Below are positions 23,460 to 35,394 of a stretch of DNA of 64,000 bases, one piece after another. The notes beneath the pieces were generated by a model. The model searched no databases, was not told the DNA's origin, and saw only the letters and a program-made list of their open reading frames with translations. Numbering within the stretch: position 1 is the first letter of the stretch; each line of letters begins with the position of its first letter. The DNA is from Okapia johnstoni. Taxonomy: Eukaryota; Chordata; Mammalia; Artiodactyla; Giraffidae. Where the stretch lies: assembly GCA_024291935.2 (NCBI GenBank), contig CM044309.1, positions 744,001-808,000 of the forward strand, in the 5' to 3' direction. The position numbers and the translations under genes are program-made.

Positions 23460-24024
23460 TGATGGGAAAAGTAAAAGGTTTGTAAACAGGACTAAGCACA
23501 GAGCAACCTCCTGTGGGGAAGGATATTAGGGACCCAGACCCTTAGACGGTCTTTGAGGAGGCTGGAGCGAAGCCCACGGCTCTGCTCTGGAGCCCCTTCC
23601 TGATTCTACCAGTGGCTGGGGCCGTACTCAGGACCAAGCAATCCGTGTGTCCAGAGAAGAGGCTGCCGACCAGCCTCCGCAGACCGTCTCAGCTCAGGGA
23701 CTTGCGCTGAAGGGTCAAGAGAGCTCCACACCGACGTGGCGCAAGGCTGGGGCAGGAAAGCCGTCCGCCTCCCGGCTCCCACCGTCCACGGTAAACAGAG
23801 GGCACAGCCCGGGGTGTCACGCTCCGGGTCGTGTCCACTTTAGAAGCTCACACACCAGACCCAGAGAACGTGTGGATTTGAAGACTGGGCGTCCCTCCAA
23901 TATCTCTATTTCCAGAGAAATGCCTAACCCCGGGCAGGGTTGATAACACATTTTGCCAAGATTAGCCAGATGGAGCAGCTGAAGAGCAGAAAGGAAAACT
24001 GTCAATTGATGCGAAGAGCACCGG
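23460..24024. other. Unique intron 8 sequence, no gene seen
   Basis: No recognisable repeat or exon. Moderately GC-rich. Confidence 0.4.
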
Positions 24025-24200
24025 GATATAATGGAAAGATTGAGGGCCCTGGAGCCAGACAGACCTGGGCTGATCTGGCTTTTGGTTCTGTATTTTGTTG
24101 CACAACCAGAGGCTCTGAGTCACTCTTTCAGCCTCGACTATAAAACACAGCTCATCTGCAGCTCATAGGGCTGTGTGACAAAGGTGGCAGGAGATGACAC
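24025..24200 (+). repeat. Probable MIR SINE remnant
   Basis: 'cctggagccagacagacctg', 'ctctgagtcactctttcagc' and 'agctcatagggctgtgtgac' follow the MIRb order. Confidence 0.5.
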
Positions 24201-24223
24201 GCGTTAGGCAATGGTGTAGCGCC

Positions 24224-24347
24224 AGTCTGAGCCCAACCAAGCCCAGCTCCTCCTTCCCACCATGCCCAGAGGACATGCCAGACACAGTCTGAGCCCAACA
24301 GAGCCTGGCTCCCCCTTCCCACCATGCACAGAGGACATACCAGACAT
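24224..24347. repeat. 62-bp tandem duplication
   Basis: The block starting 'agtctgagcccaac' at 24224 repeats at 24286, a 62-base period, with 'ccttcccaccatgc' in both. Two copies, lightly diverged. Confidence 0.85.
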
Positions 24348-24349
24348 AG

Positions 24350-25260
24350 TTACATTAAGCAGTCCACCCTCCCGGTCAGCTCGCATGCCTGTGAATGTTT
24401 ACTTCTAAGGCTTATCCACTGGATTCTTAGCCAGGACCAAACTCTTCTTGCTAAGCCTGTATGCCAGAAAGTGATTATAGGCTAACCCTGAAAAGCAGAC
24501 TTCCACACTGGGCATTCAAAAATGCTTCCAGGGATGTTTTCCAGATGGCCATATTCAGGCTGGGCATATTGCTTCTTTCACGAAGTAGCCAAAATAAGCT
24601 AGGCCGTGTATACAACTGGAGTTTGCCAGAACCAGTTCTCTTAGAAGTCTGGAGAGAGACGAGCAAAGCGAGGACTCCTGTCTTAAACACTTCATCCACT
24701 TTGGGCCCCGGCCTCAAGGAGCCAGAGGGGACAAGACGGGGGGTTTCTGCTCACAGAGACAGCGGCGAAAGCAACCTCATTCTAGACTATGCAACACAAT
24801 TCCACATACAACAGCATGTACCAGGTACTGCATGCAAAGAAAGAGCTACCCCTCGTGAGGGTGCCTCGTTCTCCCGTGCTGGATGGATCTCACGTTTACT
24901 CTCCCCATCCCCTTCTCATACTTGTACCAGGAACATCCTGAGGGCCAGTTACTAGGAAGGACGTACATATAAACAAGGCAACAGAGCGACGTGGCGTCCA
25001 CTCGGCCAAGCGGGAAGTCCACTTCCCAGAGTCCGTCTCCAAGGCAGCTTCGGAGTCGCGGTGGCACGGGAGAGATGCATGTAGCATCTGGAAGGTGGGG
25101 GTGCAAGCCGGCGTGGCTCACGGCTGCCCTGGTGACAGAGGCCCACAGAGACGCCGTGGAGCACGGCCCGTCCTGCCCTGTGCGGCTCCGGACCCGGGTC
25201 CCGACCCCGGCCGAGGAGAGCGGCTTCAACCCCACGGGCCGTGAGCTCACCACGCGAGGA
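24350..25260. other. Unique intron 8 sequence, no gene seen
   Basis: No repeats recognised. It becomes GC- and CpG-rich from about 24980. Frames open on both strands, including one of 298 codons on the minus strand over 25848-24952. They cross the following SINE and show no domain, so I do not call a gene. Confidence 0.45.
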
Positions 25261-25261
25261 C

Positions 25262-25408
25262 GCCCCGGCTTGTCTGACTCCCCGCAACCCCACGGACCGT
25301 ACAGTGCATGGAACTCTCCAGCCCGAGTACTGGAGTGGGGAGCTGCTCCCTTCTGCAGGGGATCTTCCCCACCCAGGGCTCGAACCCAGGGCTCCCGGAT
25401 AGTTCTCC
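25262..25408 (-). repeat. Bov-tA SINE, GC-rich copy
   Basis: Reverse copy: 'ccccgcaaccccacggaccg', 'gagtactggagtggggagct', 'cccagggctcgaacccagg'. Many CpG sites. Confidence 0.82.
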
Positions 25409-26076
25409 AGAGATTTCTTCAGCAGCCTCCCCGATAATCCCTTTCCAGAACCTTCAGGAAAGAAAGGTGGAGTCACCCAACCAGAAATAAAGATTGGGAA
25501 CCATAAACAGCCGAGGGCGTCACTGAGAGCCCACGGAGAAGGAAATGAGGAGGAAGTTATCAATACACACGCAGTGGCATTAATGGATTGCAGCTTGTTC
25601 TCCGTTGCCCTTGAGGTGAGAGAGAAACGCCGAGCGCTGGCAGCTCCCAGCTTGTCCTGGCTCCCCAACCACCACCCTGTACCTGTAACTGCCAGTCCAA
25701 CAAGAAGGACTCTCACGCCCGCCACCAGACCCTCTAAAAGAAGCGTAAACAAGGAACCAGTGACACAGACTTGAGACGAGCATGAGAGTGAGACCCCCGG
25801 TTCCAGCAGTGGAGACGGCTGCACAGACAGGCCTGAGAGATCTGACAATGGAAGCCGAGGACTGACAGAAGCAGCAGGTGTAAGGCACAGGAGAGCACGG
25901 ACTTGGAGGCACTGCTACACGGATGAGACACGCCGGCACCGGCCTCCAGATGAGACGGAGCATGTCCCGAGCCGCTGAGCGTGTGGGGCGAGGACTCACA
26001 CTGGGGGTCCGGACACAGAGGTGGCGAACGCTGCAGTGGGGGCGGGCGTGGACTCGTTACTGCAAAAGGGAACGCC

Positions 26077-26235
26077 CGGGACCTCCCTGACGGTCCCAAG
26101 GTTAAGGCACCCAGCTCCCAACGGCGGGGCTGGGTTCCGTCCTTGGTCGGGGAACTAGGGTCTCAGATGCTGCAACCTGAGAGCCCACGTGCTGCAAAGA
26201 AGAGCTGCTGCAGACACACAGATTAAAAACAGACA
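26077..26235 (+). repeat. CHR-type SINE
   Basis: 'gggacctccctgacggtccc', 'gctgggttccgtccttggt' and 'gctgcaacctgagagcccac'. Confidence 0.75.
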
Positions 26236-26410
26236 AAACCCCCCAATGGAACACATGACTATAGATACCTATTGTTCCCCCTCTGTATATATCCCATCTC
26301 CACACGATCAGAAGCTCCACCGAGTCTGAGAGGCATCACGTCAGGCCCCACCCACGGACCCACAGCTCTGGATTCCAGCTGACATGGAAGGGGGTGGCCC
26401 ACGGCACCTC

Positions 26411-26615
26411 GGGCTTACAGGTGGCCCTAGTGGTAAAGAACCCGCTTGACAATGCAGGTGCCATAAGAGATCGGGTTCAATCCCTGGGTTGGGAAGATCC
26501 CCTGGAGGAGGGTATGGCTACCCACACGGTATTCTTGCTGGAGAATCCCATGGACGGAGGAGCCTGATGGGCCACAGTCCATGGGGTCACAAAGAGTCAG
26601 ACACGCCTGAGTGAC
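26411..26615 (+). repeat. Bov-tA SINE
   Basis: 'cagtggccctagtggtaaag'-like head, 'gggttcaatccctgggttgg', end 'gagtcagacacgcctgagtg'. Confidence 0.88.
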
Positions 26616-26619
26616 TCAG

Positions 26620-28170
26620 CATGCGCAGAACACACAGTACCCCGCCCCCCCAACCTCGCCAAGGCAGGAGGCGGTCATGCCACCTCTGGGCCCACAAAGA
26701 TAAGGTCTGTGCCTGGCCCTGATTATTCTGGAACTTGATCTCATCGGTCCCAGCTGTGGGTACGTGCAGGCCAGAGCACAGTGCAGTGGCCACTGTGGCC
26801 CCCTGCGGTCCAGCAGCTGGTCACACACGGCCCCAGACAAAGGCAGCTCTCTCTCGTCTGAGAGCAGGGGGCTCTGGGGCCTCCTGGGCAGATGGCTGGG
26901 CTTCCCCGCCCCTAAGACAGCCCCATCTCAGTGCCTGCCCTGGGAGCTTCTCACTGCTCAGCACAAGCTGTAGCCAAATCTGGGCGGCTGCAGGTCTAGC
27001 ACGGAGGAGGAGGAGGAAAGGAAACACTTTCTCCTCAGCAGAGAAAAACCCACATTTTAAACTGAGAGGACACAGTGGAATCTCCCCAGGTTGCGGGACC
27101 GCAGCTGTTCTGGGCAGCTCTGTGGCAGCCTCGTCATCCAGAGGGGCAGGAAGCCCATCCTGAAAGCCCATCCCTCCTCAGGGACGTGGGGCAGAGCTGT
27201 GTCTGAGGCTGGCTCTCAGGGAGCCGGGCTTCTGGAACGCCACCAGGCCCAGCTGCAATGATTCAAAGCCACCGAGCTGAACGCAGACGTCACAGGGGCT
27301 TGGGCACGCTGTCAGGGGGCTGGGGGCTGCCGTCTGGCTTGATGAGGAGTTCGACATCATGTGTCAAATATGCTCGGAACTGACACGCGGCAAGGAAACA
27401 CCTCCATGCCGAACGCACAGCATCCACATGCCTCTGCAGTATCTTTCAGAGAGAAGCCACGGAACCCCGCCTTCCGTGTGAACCTGAGGCATGGAACCAG
27501 CACAGCCTCTCTTCCAACGGCAGGAAGGGATGAGGCCGCACTGAGGTCCGGGTGGTGCTCCTCACTCGGCAGCTGCCCTTTAAGAGGTCCGGGTGGTGCT
27601 CCTCCTTGGCAGCTGCACGTGGAAATCACCTGTGAGTTTCTGGAAAGTGCTGATGTCCCAGCCTCATCCCCGACCAGGGAGTCCCAACCTCTGGATGTTT
27701 TTGTCGGGGTTTCCAGGTGATTCTGAGGGACGCCGAGGGCTAAGGAACAGCGGTCTGGGGCATTCACTCCAGGACCTGCGTGTTCCTGATTGTGCTCGTT
27801 TTAAACAAGAGGGTTAGACAGAAGCCCATCCCCCAGCTGGGACCCCTGGCACGAGAAGAGCCGGAACCTGCTGTGCACTCACTGGCCTGGAGCAACTTAG
27901 CTGGGGTCTCTGATTTTCTGACACGTAAGATGCAGTTAACAGGACTCGCTCAGCTCTGTTTCAGGAAGTTGTGAGAAATGTAATATTCTTTGACCCATGT
28001 TTAACCAAAGCAAAGCATTTTCATTATTACTATTAAAAACAGTTGAACATAATATAAACTCAAGAGAGGCCAGATCATATTAATTACTGAAGGGACTGTG
28101 ATGGCAGGGGTGGAGTGGGGAGGGAAATAATACAAATTGGGTTTCCCCAGGCCAGGCGAGGCATTAAAAC
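26620..28170. other. Unique intron 8 sequence, no gene seen
   Basis: GC-rich to about 27900 with overlapping open frames on both strands but no recognisable protein. A local direct repeat of 'gaggtccgggtggtgctcct' occurs near 27543 and 27586. Confidence 0.4.
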
Positions 28171-28175
28171 TGATA

Positions 28176-28176
<1 letters not shown>

Positions 28177-28222
<46 letters not shown>

Positions 28223-28362
28223 CACAGCACGGTCACACACACACACAGTTTCACAGCACGGTCACACACACACACAGTTTCACAGCACGGTCACACACAC
28301 ACACACAGTTTCACAGCACGGTCACACACACACACACACACACACACAGTTTCACAGCATGG

Positions 28363-28403
<41 letters not shown>

Positions 28404-28416
28404 CACAGCACGGTCA
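28177..28416 (+). repeat. Compound (CA)n / 15-mer minisatellite
   Basis: (CA)n runs of varying length alternate with the 15-mer 'gtttcacagcacggt', which occurs six times (one copy has 'catggt'). The CA spacers range from about 6 to 17 repeats. Confidence 0.95.
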
Positions 28417-29350
28417 GGAATGCTCAGACCCTAGTTCTGGTTCTCTTCCTTAAGCCTGAACAAGTCACTTCACTTCTGCGGACTCTACTTTCCTTACCTG
28501 TAAAATGAGGAGGTTAGACCGGGAGACTTAGATCCTGGGGTCCAAAGGTAGATGATGCAGAAACAGCATCAAACTGTGTGCAACTGTAATTCTGTCTCTC
28601 ACTTTCTGTCTCTCTCTCATACACACACACCCTTTTTCTAGGAAAAACGCCCATAGCTGTCACTACATTCTCAAAGAGGCATATGACCCCTACATAATGT
28701 TAAGAACCAGTGGAATCTTTTCAGCTCTAAGTTTCTGATTACTGGTAGTGCAAATAACACTCCTATTGGTGTTGGAAATTCAAAAGCCATTTTTATATGG
28801 GTGAACTTCAAACACATTTATAAATCTACGCTGGATGAAAGCCAAGGATAAAATCTAGCCAATGACCATTAAATGCTGTCGATGGCTTCCGTCACCTCCC
28901 AGAAGTCAAACTAGTTTGAAAGCGACGCTGGAAGGCCGGCAAGGTCTACGCTGGCCCAGAGAGTCCTGCAGGGACCAGAGCCCCCCGGGTCCCTGCCAGT
29001 CCGGAGGCCTTCTGAAGATCCGCTCTCCGGTTTAAGGGGAGGAAGTGTGTGCACGGGGGCTGAGCGACAAACGGAGGCGAAGACGAATCCTCAGGGCAAA
29101 GGCAGACAGATCTAAAGACAGGGCTCAGCCAGAAGGAGAACGCGAACCAGCGCCAGACAGGCAGAGACAGAAGGGAAGCAGCTGCCGACGCACTGAGTGG
29201 AACGAGGTTTCTGACGGTGCTTGGTACGCACGCGCGAGGCCCCTTACGCTCACTCCGTCAGGCCGTCCGCTTGGTGTCACCGGACACTGAGATTCATGCC
29301 TTCAGCCTTCCAACCAGCAGAACGTGCTCGTTCCGGAGCTCAGCTTATAT
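28417..29350. other. Unique intron 8 sequence, no gene seen
   Basis: Mostly unique. 'gaacaagtcacttcacttctgc' followed by 'ttaccttgtaaaatgagg'-like sequence at about 28450-28515 suggests a short MIR tail. Confidence 0.4.
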
Positions 29351-29353
29351 TGT

Positions 29354-29482
29354 CATGCTGCTAAGTTAAGTCGCTTCAGTGGTGTCTGACTCTGTGCAAC
29401 CCCACAGACAGCAGCCCACCAGGCTCTCCCGTCCCTGGGATTCTCCAGGCAAGAGTACTGGAGTGGGGTGCCATTGCTTTCT
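29354..29482 (-). repeat. BOV-A monomer SINE
   Basis: Single reverse Bov-A unit: 'aagtcgcttcagtggtgtct', 'agcagcccaccaggctctcc', 'gtactggagtggggtgcca'. Confidence 0.88.
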
Positions 29483-29660
29483 TGCTAGGTACTACCAAAT
29501 TGCCCTCCAAAGGAGCATACCAATTCACAGTCTATGAAGGTATAAAAGCTCTCTAGTCCCTATCTGTGCTTATAAGGAACATAACGGACACTTTCGGAGA
29601 GTCATTATGAGACTTGAGTGAAGCAGTACGTAAAGTAAAGCGCTTAAAATCATGTCTGTC

Positions 29661-29796
29661 ACTGCTTAGTGCGTACTAAGTCACTTCAGTCGTGCCCATC
29701 TCTTTGCAACCCTATGGACAGTAGCCCTCTAGGATCCTCTATCCATGGGATTTCCCAGGCAAGAATACTGGAGTAGATTGCCATTTCCTTCTCTAA
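29661..29796 (-). repeat. BOV-A monomer SINE
   Basis: Single reverse Bov-A unit: 'taagtcacttcagtcgtgcc', 'agtagccctctaggatcctc', 'gccatttccttctctaat'. It is 180 bases from a similar, same-strand unit. Confidence 0.85.
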
Positions 29797-29799
29797 TTG

Positions 29800-31200
29800 T
29801 CATATTACAGCCTAAAGATGAACTGATTTGGGCCACTCGAATCCTTGGGATACAGAAAGCTCAGAGACATGGACACATTCTTTCTAGTTTTCACAGCTCA
29901 AGCCTTTACTTTTAAGCATTTTATTGATCTGAATTTCTTAACTCACAAGAATGCCATCCATCACTGTCATGTTCTTGGAGGACACAGTTTCACAAGAGCC
30001 AAGGCAGCGCCAACCCAAACGCAGTATTACCCTGCTGTCCACAGGATCATCTAAATCCCTAAGACATAGTAAGGGCATTTTTGGCTTATTTTTTCTCTTG
30101 ATATAATCAGTTCCACACATTTACAGTAACGGTCCCAAAGCACAGGGTCCAGAGCCAGGCATGTCTGAATTCATACACAAATCTTAACCTTAGGCAAAGT
30201 TCTTAATCCTCTGAACCACATTTTTTTTCTATCTATAAAAATAGAGATAATACCTCTGTCCAGAATTGCTGTTATCAGTGATAAAGCAGAGATAATACAC
30301 CTAGCATGGTTCTCATCACGTAATATCACTCAACCAATGTGACTATAATTGATCTTAGAACTGTTTTCATCAGGTCTGCATTAAATCTACTGAAAGGATC
30401 AGACAGGTGCTCCAAAATGTTAAATGGAAAGACTACCTTTTTATACAACTACATTCAATGCCATCTGCCTCTTTATCTGAAATAACTAATATATTGTCTG
30501 GACAGCCATTTTCAAATTCGTTTAGAAGACAGAAACGGGTACCAACTCTGTACCAGGCCAGATGCCAGCAATTTTCATATGAATTATATGGTCGCTGCTG
30601 GTCTGCGGGACACCTTATATTTGTCTGTCTTAGAATATAATTATAGAGCTTTGGGGATTGACTCCCAATTATTTATTTGACACCTGAATAAACAGAATCA
30701 ATTAATTGAGATTTAAAAAATAATGGTGAGCACCTGTTCAGTGTCACGTGGCGCGGCAGGTGTTAGAATGAAATTCCACGGTCTACCCGCCACTCTCAGA
30801 AGCTTTTTTACTCTAGTAAAGCAGTGATGCTGCTTGAAGTAGAGTCTCCACTGTCTCTACCCACAGCAGTTCACTTATGGACTCAACAAACACTCAATGT
30901 GCGTGTAGTAAAAACAAGGTGGGGTTAGATATTATCCCTGCCCTCACAGAGCATGTGTCCTGGAAGGGATCAGAGAAAACACACGTATCTGTGAAGGAAA
31001 CCAGCAGGGAGCTCTTAGAGAGGCGGGGGCTCCGGCACACACTGTCGGTCTGGCCCACCTCACCTCATTCCATCCGCTCTTTCTCCTGCCCCAGGAAAGG
31101 CGGAAGACGAAACACTCAATTCCCAGCCCCCTCTGAAGTGACCAGACAGTACAATTTCAGCCAATGAGATGTGGGCAGAAACGCTACGAAAACTTCCCTT
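29800..31200. other. Mostly unique intron 8 sequence with a MIR remnant
   Basis: A MIR-like block lies at about 30120-30360 on the plus strand ('cagagccaggcatgtctga', 'taatcctctgaaccaca', 'aatagagataatacctc'). The rest shows no repeat or gene. Confidence 0.5.
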
Positions 31201-31203
31201 CCT

Positions 31204-31325
31204 GGGACTTCCCTGGTGGCCCGGTGGTTGAGACCACGCGTCCCCTGCAGGGGGTGCAGGCTCGATCCCTGAGCGGGCATCCTAGACCCCATGTGCCGGG
31301 TAGTGAGATACAAAGGAAAAAAGGC
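31204..31325 (+). repeat. CHR-type SINE
   Basis: 'gggacttccctggtggcccg', 'gcaggctcgatccctgagcg', 'catgtgccgggtagtgag'. Its tail runs into a segment that is duplicated near 33950. Confidence 0.8.
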
Positions 31326-31423
31326 TCCCCAGCCGAACTAAAAAGGAGGAAGCGTGAAAAGTGAGGTGTGGAAGATAAGGAGCCAAGAAAAGAGAATTCT
31401 AGGTGGAAGAAATGGCAAATCCA

Positions 31424-31617
31424 AGCTTCCCTGGTGGCCCATCTAGTAAAGAATCCGCCTGCGATGCGGAAGACCTGGGTTCAGTCCCTGGGTTGGGAAG
31501 ATCCCCTGGAGAAGGGAAAGGCTCCCCACTCCAGGATTCTGCCCTGGAGAACCCCATGGCCAGTCCATGGGGTCACAAATAGCCGGACACGACTGAGTGA
31601 CTTTCACTTTCACTTTA
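31424..31617 (+). repeat. Bov-tA SINE
   Basis: 'agcttccctggtggcccatc', 'gggttcagtccctgggttgg', end 'ccggacacgactgagtgac' with a (CACTTT) tail. Confidence 0.9.
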
Positions 31618-31877
31618 CAGAGAGAAAGCAACCCCTGGCTCGAGGAGCTAAAACGTGGCGATGGAGGTGAGCAAAGAGGGACGAGGCCAGGCGAGGAGCT
31701 CTGAAAGGCGAGCAGAGGCCAGATCATCTGGGACCGGGAGGCCGAGGTGACCCTTTGAGGTCTTACCCTGATCCCAACATGAAACCAACAAAGGCCCTCA
31801 AGCAGGGGAGCGGCAGCACCTGGCTGCCTTCGGTTGCCAGGTGGAGAATGAATGAGGCTGCAAGAGTTGGTATAAGT

Positions 31878-32150
31878 GGGCCTCCCTGCTGCCCCAGACG
31901 TTGGGAGGCTGCCTGCCAGTGCAGGGGACACAGGTTTGACCCCTGGTCCCATGAGCCCCAACCACGGAGCCCACACGCCACAACTCCTGCAGCTCCGTGC
32001 CCTGGGGCCCATGCTGCGACCAGAGCCGCCAGTGTAGTGCGGAGCTCACACGCTGCAGCTACAGAAAAGCCCCTGCTCGCCGCAGCGAGAGAAAGTCTGT
32101 GTGCAGCAGCCCAGCGCAACCAAAACTCTGAAAAAAAAATATTTTTTAAA
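31878..32150 (+). repeat. CHR-type SINE, long form
   Basis: 'gggcctccctgctgccccag', 'aggtttgacccctggtccc', then the extended body ('agctacagaaaagcccctgc', 'gcgagagaaagtctgtgtgc') and an A/T-rich tail. Confidence 0.8.
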
Positions 32151-32912
32151 TGTAAGGAAAAAAAGAGTAGGTGTAAGGAGACCAGTTAGAGCCCCATTAG
32201 TCCTGGTGAGAGGACAGTGGTTTGGATTTGGGAAAATAAAGAAAAACAGATGCATCTGAGATACATTTTGGAAGCATCTTGAACTGGAGGGAAAAGAAAA
32301 AGGCAAGCATGACTTCTAGGTTTCTGGCCTCAGCAACTGGGTGGACGGCAATGATATTCACTGAGATGGAAGAGACTGGAGGAGGGACAGGAATGTGGAA
32401 AACAAAGCATTCAATCAACTCAACATCCATGAGTCCCATGCCAGGGACCCGACCCTCTGCCAAACGAACGTTCTCCCAACTTGGCTCCCATCACCTCACT
32501 CTCCCTCAGAGGCTCTCCTGGGAGACCTGTGAGTGCTAGCTGTCATACGAACAATAGTTGAGTTTATCTGGCAGAAAAAAACCGATGGGTAGAAGTAAGA
32601 GACTCTAAAATTAAAGGCAAAATGGTAGGCTCAGCACACGACTTTGCAATCTTGAGCATGGAACTCTGAAAACGAATGAAATGTGCAAACTGACAAAAAT
32701 GTGTGTTTGAGGCCTCAAGTCTTGCACCCAGTCATGTTCCTACCAAACAGACACACCACAGTTCATACTTAAATATTTGAGTGAACAATTACCATCTACT
32801 TCATCACTGGACCCAAAGCTCCACGAGGGCAGGAGCTTGTTTTGCTACCAGTGGACCCACAGGGCACCACATGCATTAGGCAGTCAAATTCACTGTCTCG
32901 TAGCTCTGGAGT

Positions 32913-33143
32913 CTGGGAGTGTGGAATCCTGGCACCCGCAGGCCCACGTGCTTTCTCCTGCTCTATAGGATTCCACTTCCTTCTGGAGGCTGGGAGTATG
33001 GAATCCTGGTACCTGCAGGGCCACATGCTTTCTCCTGCTCTATGGGAGACCGCTTCCTTCTGGAGGCTGGGAGTGTGGAATCCCAGCGCCCGCAGGGCCA
33101 CGCGCTTTCTCCTGCTCTATGGGAGACCGCCTCCTTGCACCCT
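32913..33143. repeat. 77-bp tandem repeat, three copies
   Basis: Units start 'ctgggagtgtggaatcc' at 32913, 32990 and 33067, exactly 77 bases apart. Each contains 'gctttctcctgctctat'. Copies 2 and 3 are closest to each other. Confidence 0.95.
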
Positions 33144-34195
33144 CCAGCATCCGATGTTTGCTGGCAATCCTCGGCGTGTAGATACATCATTTGCCATCAC
33201 GTGGCCATCTTCTCCACACGTGTCTTCACATTATCTTTCTTCTGTGTGGATCTAGGTCTAAATAGCCCCTTTTTATAAGTAAACCAGTCAAACTGGATGA
33301 AGGCCTAATGACCTCATCTTAACTTGATTACCTCTTTCAAGATCCTATGTCCAAATAAAGTCACATTCTTAGGTACTGGGACTTAGGACTTCAATATATC
33401 TTTTCTTTCCGGACCAGCACACACTTGAATCCATCAGACTCATCCAGAATAAGCTTAACATTTCCCAGATTCCTTTGCAGCTAAGTGCAGCCATATGTGG
33501 CTATGCTCTAGTCAGTGAGATAAACAGAAGCAGTGTGTGCAACTTCTCGGAAGTATCTTGAAGGGAGGAATAGTGCCCTTCTGTTTCCCTTCTTACTTTG
33601 TGGCTAGCTGGAATGTAAAGCTAATGGCTGGAGTTACAACAGCCATCCTAGACCCTGAGGTGGGGCTGTGAATGGAAAGTGAACAAAGGGAAAACACAGA
33701 CCACAGCGAGATATCTCAGTCTTGAACTAACTTTCTTTCAACTTTTATGTGGCAAAGAAATACTAATCTTAACCACTGTTTTCTAAGATTTCACGTAGCT
33801 CATAAAGGAAGCTAATTATAACTGATATACCACCTTAAACTGTGGAATCTTCTGTACGCCACACACTTGCAGAGACAGGAAAGACAGGCTCGACCCCTGA
33901 GTGGGGAAGCTAGATCCACGTGCTGAGTAGTGAGACACAAACAAACGAAAAAAGCCTTCCCAGCAGAACTAAACAGGAGGAAGTGTGGAAAGTGAGGTGT
34001 GGAAGATAAGGAGCCAAGAAGAGAATTCTAGGTGGAAGAGACAGCAGATATAGGTCAGTCTGGGGAGGTCCCTGACTTTACACCTAGAGGCAGGTGTATC
34101 AGGTAATCAGGTAATCAGGGGTTACCTGATTTTGAAGAGATCTGCAGAGGGTCGACAGGAGCTGGCCTCACACTATGTAGTTAGGACTCAGAAAA
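33144..34195. other. Intron 8 sequence with old repeats and a duplicated segment
   Basis: About 33460-33680 looks like an old interspersed repeat ('cctttgcagctaagtgcagc', 'gtgtgcaacttctcgg'), class unresolved. About 33880-34055 repeats the segment at 31255-31424. Confidence 0.5.
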
Positions 34196-34198
34196 ATT

Positions 34199-34410
34199 GG
34201 CTTCCCAGGTACTCAGCTGGTAAAGAATCTGCCTGTAATGCAGGAGTCCTGGGTTCGATCCCTGAGTTGGGAAGATCCCCTGGAGGAGGGCATGGCAACC
34301 CACTCTACTATTCTTGCCTGGAGAATCCCCATGGACAGAGGAGCCTGGTGGGCTACAGTCCATGGGGTCACAGAGAGTGGGACACGACTGAGCGACTGAG
34401 CAACTGAGCA
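34199..34410 (+). repeat. Bov-tA SINE
   Basis: 'ggcttcccaggtactcagct', 'gggttcgatccctgagttgg', end 'gggacacgactgagcgact'. Confidence 0.92.
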
Positions 34411-34537
34411 CAGTGTGCACACACAGAAAGACTGGGCTCCCATCGATCTGTTAAGGACTGAGGGGTTCCAGACTGTCCATGTCTCGGCAGCTGCCCTTCT
34501 GCTTCCTGGGACAGAGAGCAAAGAAAGCCAGTATGAC

Positions 34538-34930
34538 GGCTTCCCAGGTGGTGCGGCAGGTAAGAATCCATCTGCCAGTGCAGAGGACATGGGTTCGATC
34601 CCTGGTCTGGGAAGACTCCACACACCATGGAGCATCACAGCTACTGAAGCACGTGCACCCAGAGCCTGTTCTCCACACAAGAGAATCCCTGAAAGGAGAA
34701 GCTTCCCATAGCCACAGAGAACCCCAGAGCCTGTTCTCCACACAAGAGAATCCCTGCAAGGAGAAGCTTCCCACGGCCACAGAGAACCCCAGAGCCTGTT
34801 CTCCACACAAGAGAATCCCTGCAAGGAGAAGCTTCCCACGGCCACAGAGAACCCCACTCGCTGCAACTAGAAAAAGCCGGCACGCAGCCACGAAGACCCA
34901 GCACAACCAAAAAAAAATAAATACGCAAAA
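34538..34930 (+). repeat. CHR-type SINE with an internal 65-bp tandem triplication
   Basis: Head 'ggcttcccaggtggtgcggc', B-box 'gggttcgatccctggtctgg', tail 'aaccaaaaaaaaataaatac'. Inside, 'agagcctgttctccacac' recurs at 34661, 34726 and 34791, an exact 65-base period. Copies 2 and 3 are nearly identical and copy 1 differs at a few sites. Confidence 0.9.
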
Positions 34931-35084
34931 TAAACAAGAAGCCAGCATTGGATCCCACAGCAGATCAACTTGGGAACCACTCAGCACTGTACTGAGATAT
35001 TTCTAAACTTTGCCATTGTGTTTGTAAGATTCCTTTTTCCACAGTTGCGAATAAAAGTGCTTTGTTTCACCTCAACATAAAACA

Positions 35085-35240
35085 AGCTTGTGTGTGTGTG
35101 TTAGCCACTCAGTTGTGTCCAACTCTTTGCAACCCCATGGACTGCAGCCCACCAGGCTCCTCTGTCCATGGGATTCTCCAGGCAGGAACACTGCAGTGGG
35201 TTACCATTCCCTCCTCCAGGGGATTTTCCCAACCAGCTGA
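35085..35240 (-). repeat. Bov-tA SINE fragment
   Basis: Reverse copy: 'ccactcagttgtgtccaac', 'cctctgtccatgggattctc', 'ctccaggggattttccc'. It is truncated before the tRNA-derived head and preceded by (GT)n. Confidence 0.87.
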
Positions 35241-35394
35241 GCAAGGAACAAAAGCAAACCCACCAATCCAAGCACAGCCGTCAGTGGGACTAGAATCGGA
35301 TGTAATGCCAGGAATTGCTTGTTATCAGATGCACCTTTAATAAGCTCTGAGATCGGGTCACGTCTTACGTTCTATGCATCTTATATTTGATGAA

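Noticed and set aside
24952..25848. A 298-codon minus-strand open frame
   Set aside because: It runs through a reverse Bov-tA SINE, overlaps frames on the other strand in GC-rich DNA and shows no domain. It is long because GC-rich DNA has few stop codons.
28177..28416. CRISPR-like alternation of a conserved repeat and variable spacers
   Set aside because: The spacers are only (CA)n, the repeats are 15 bases, and the DNA is mammalian. It is a compound satellite.
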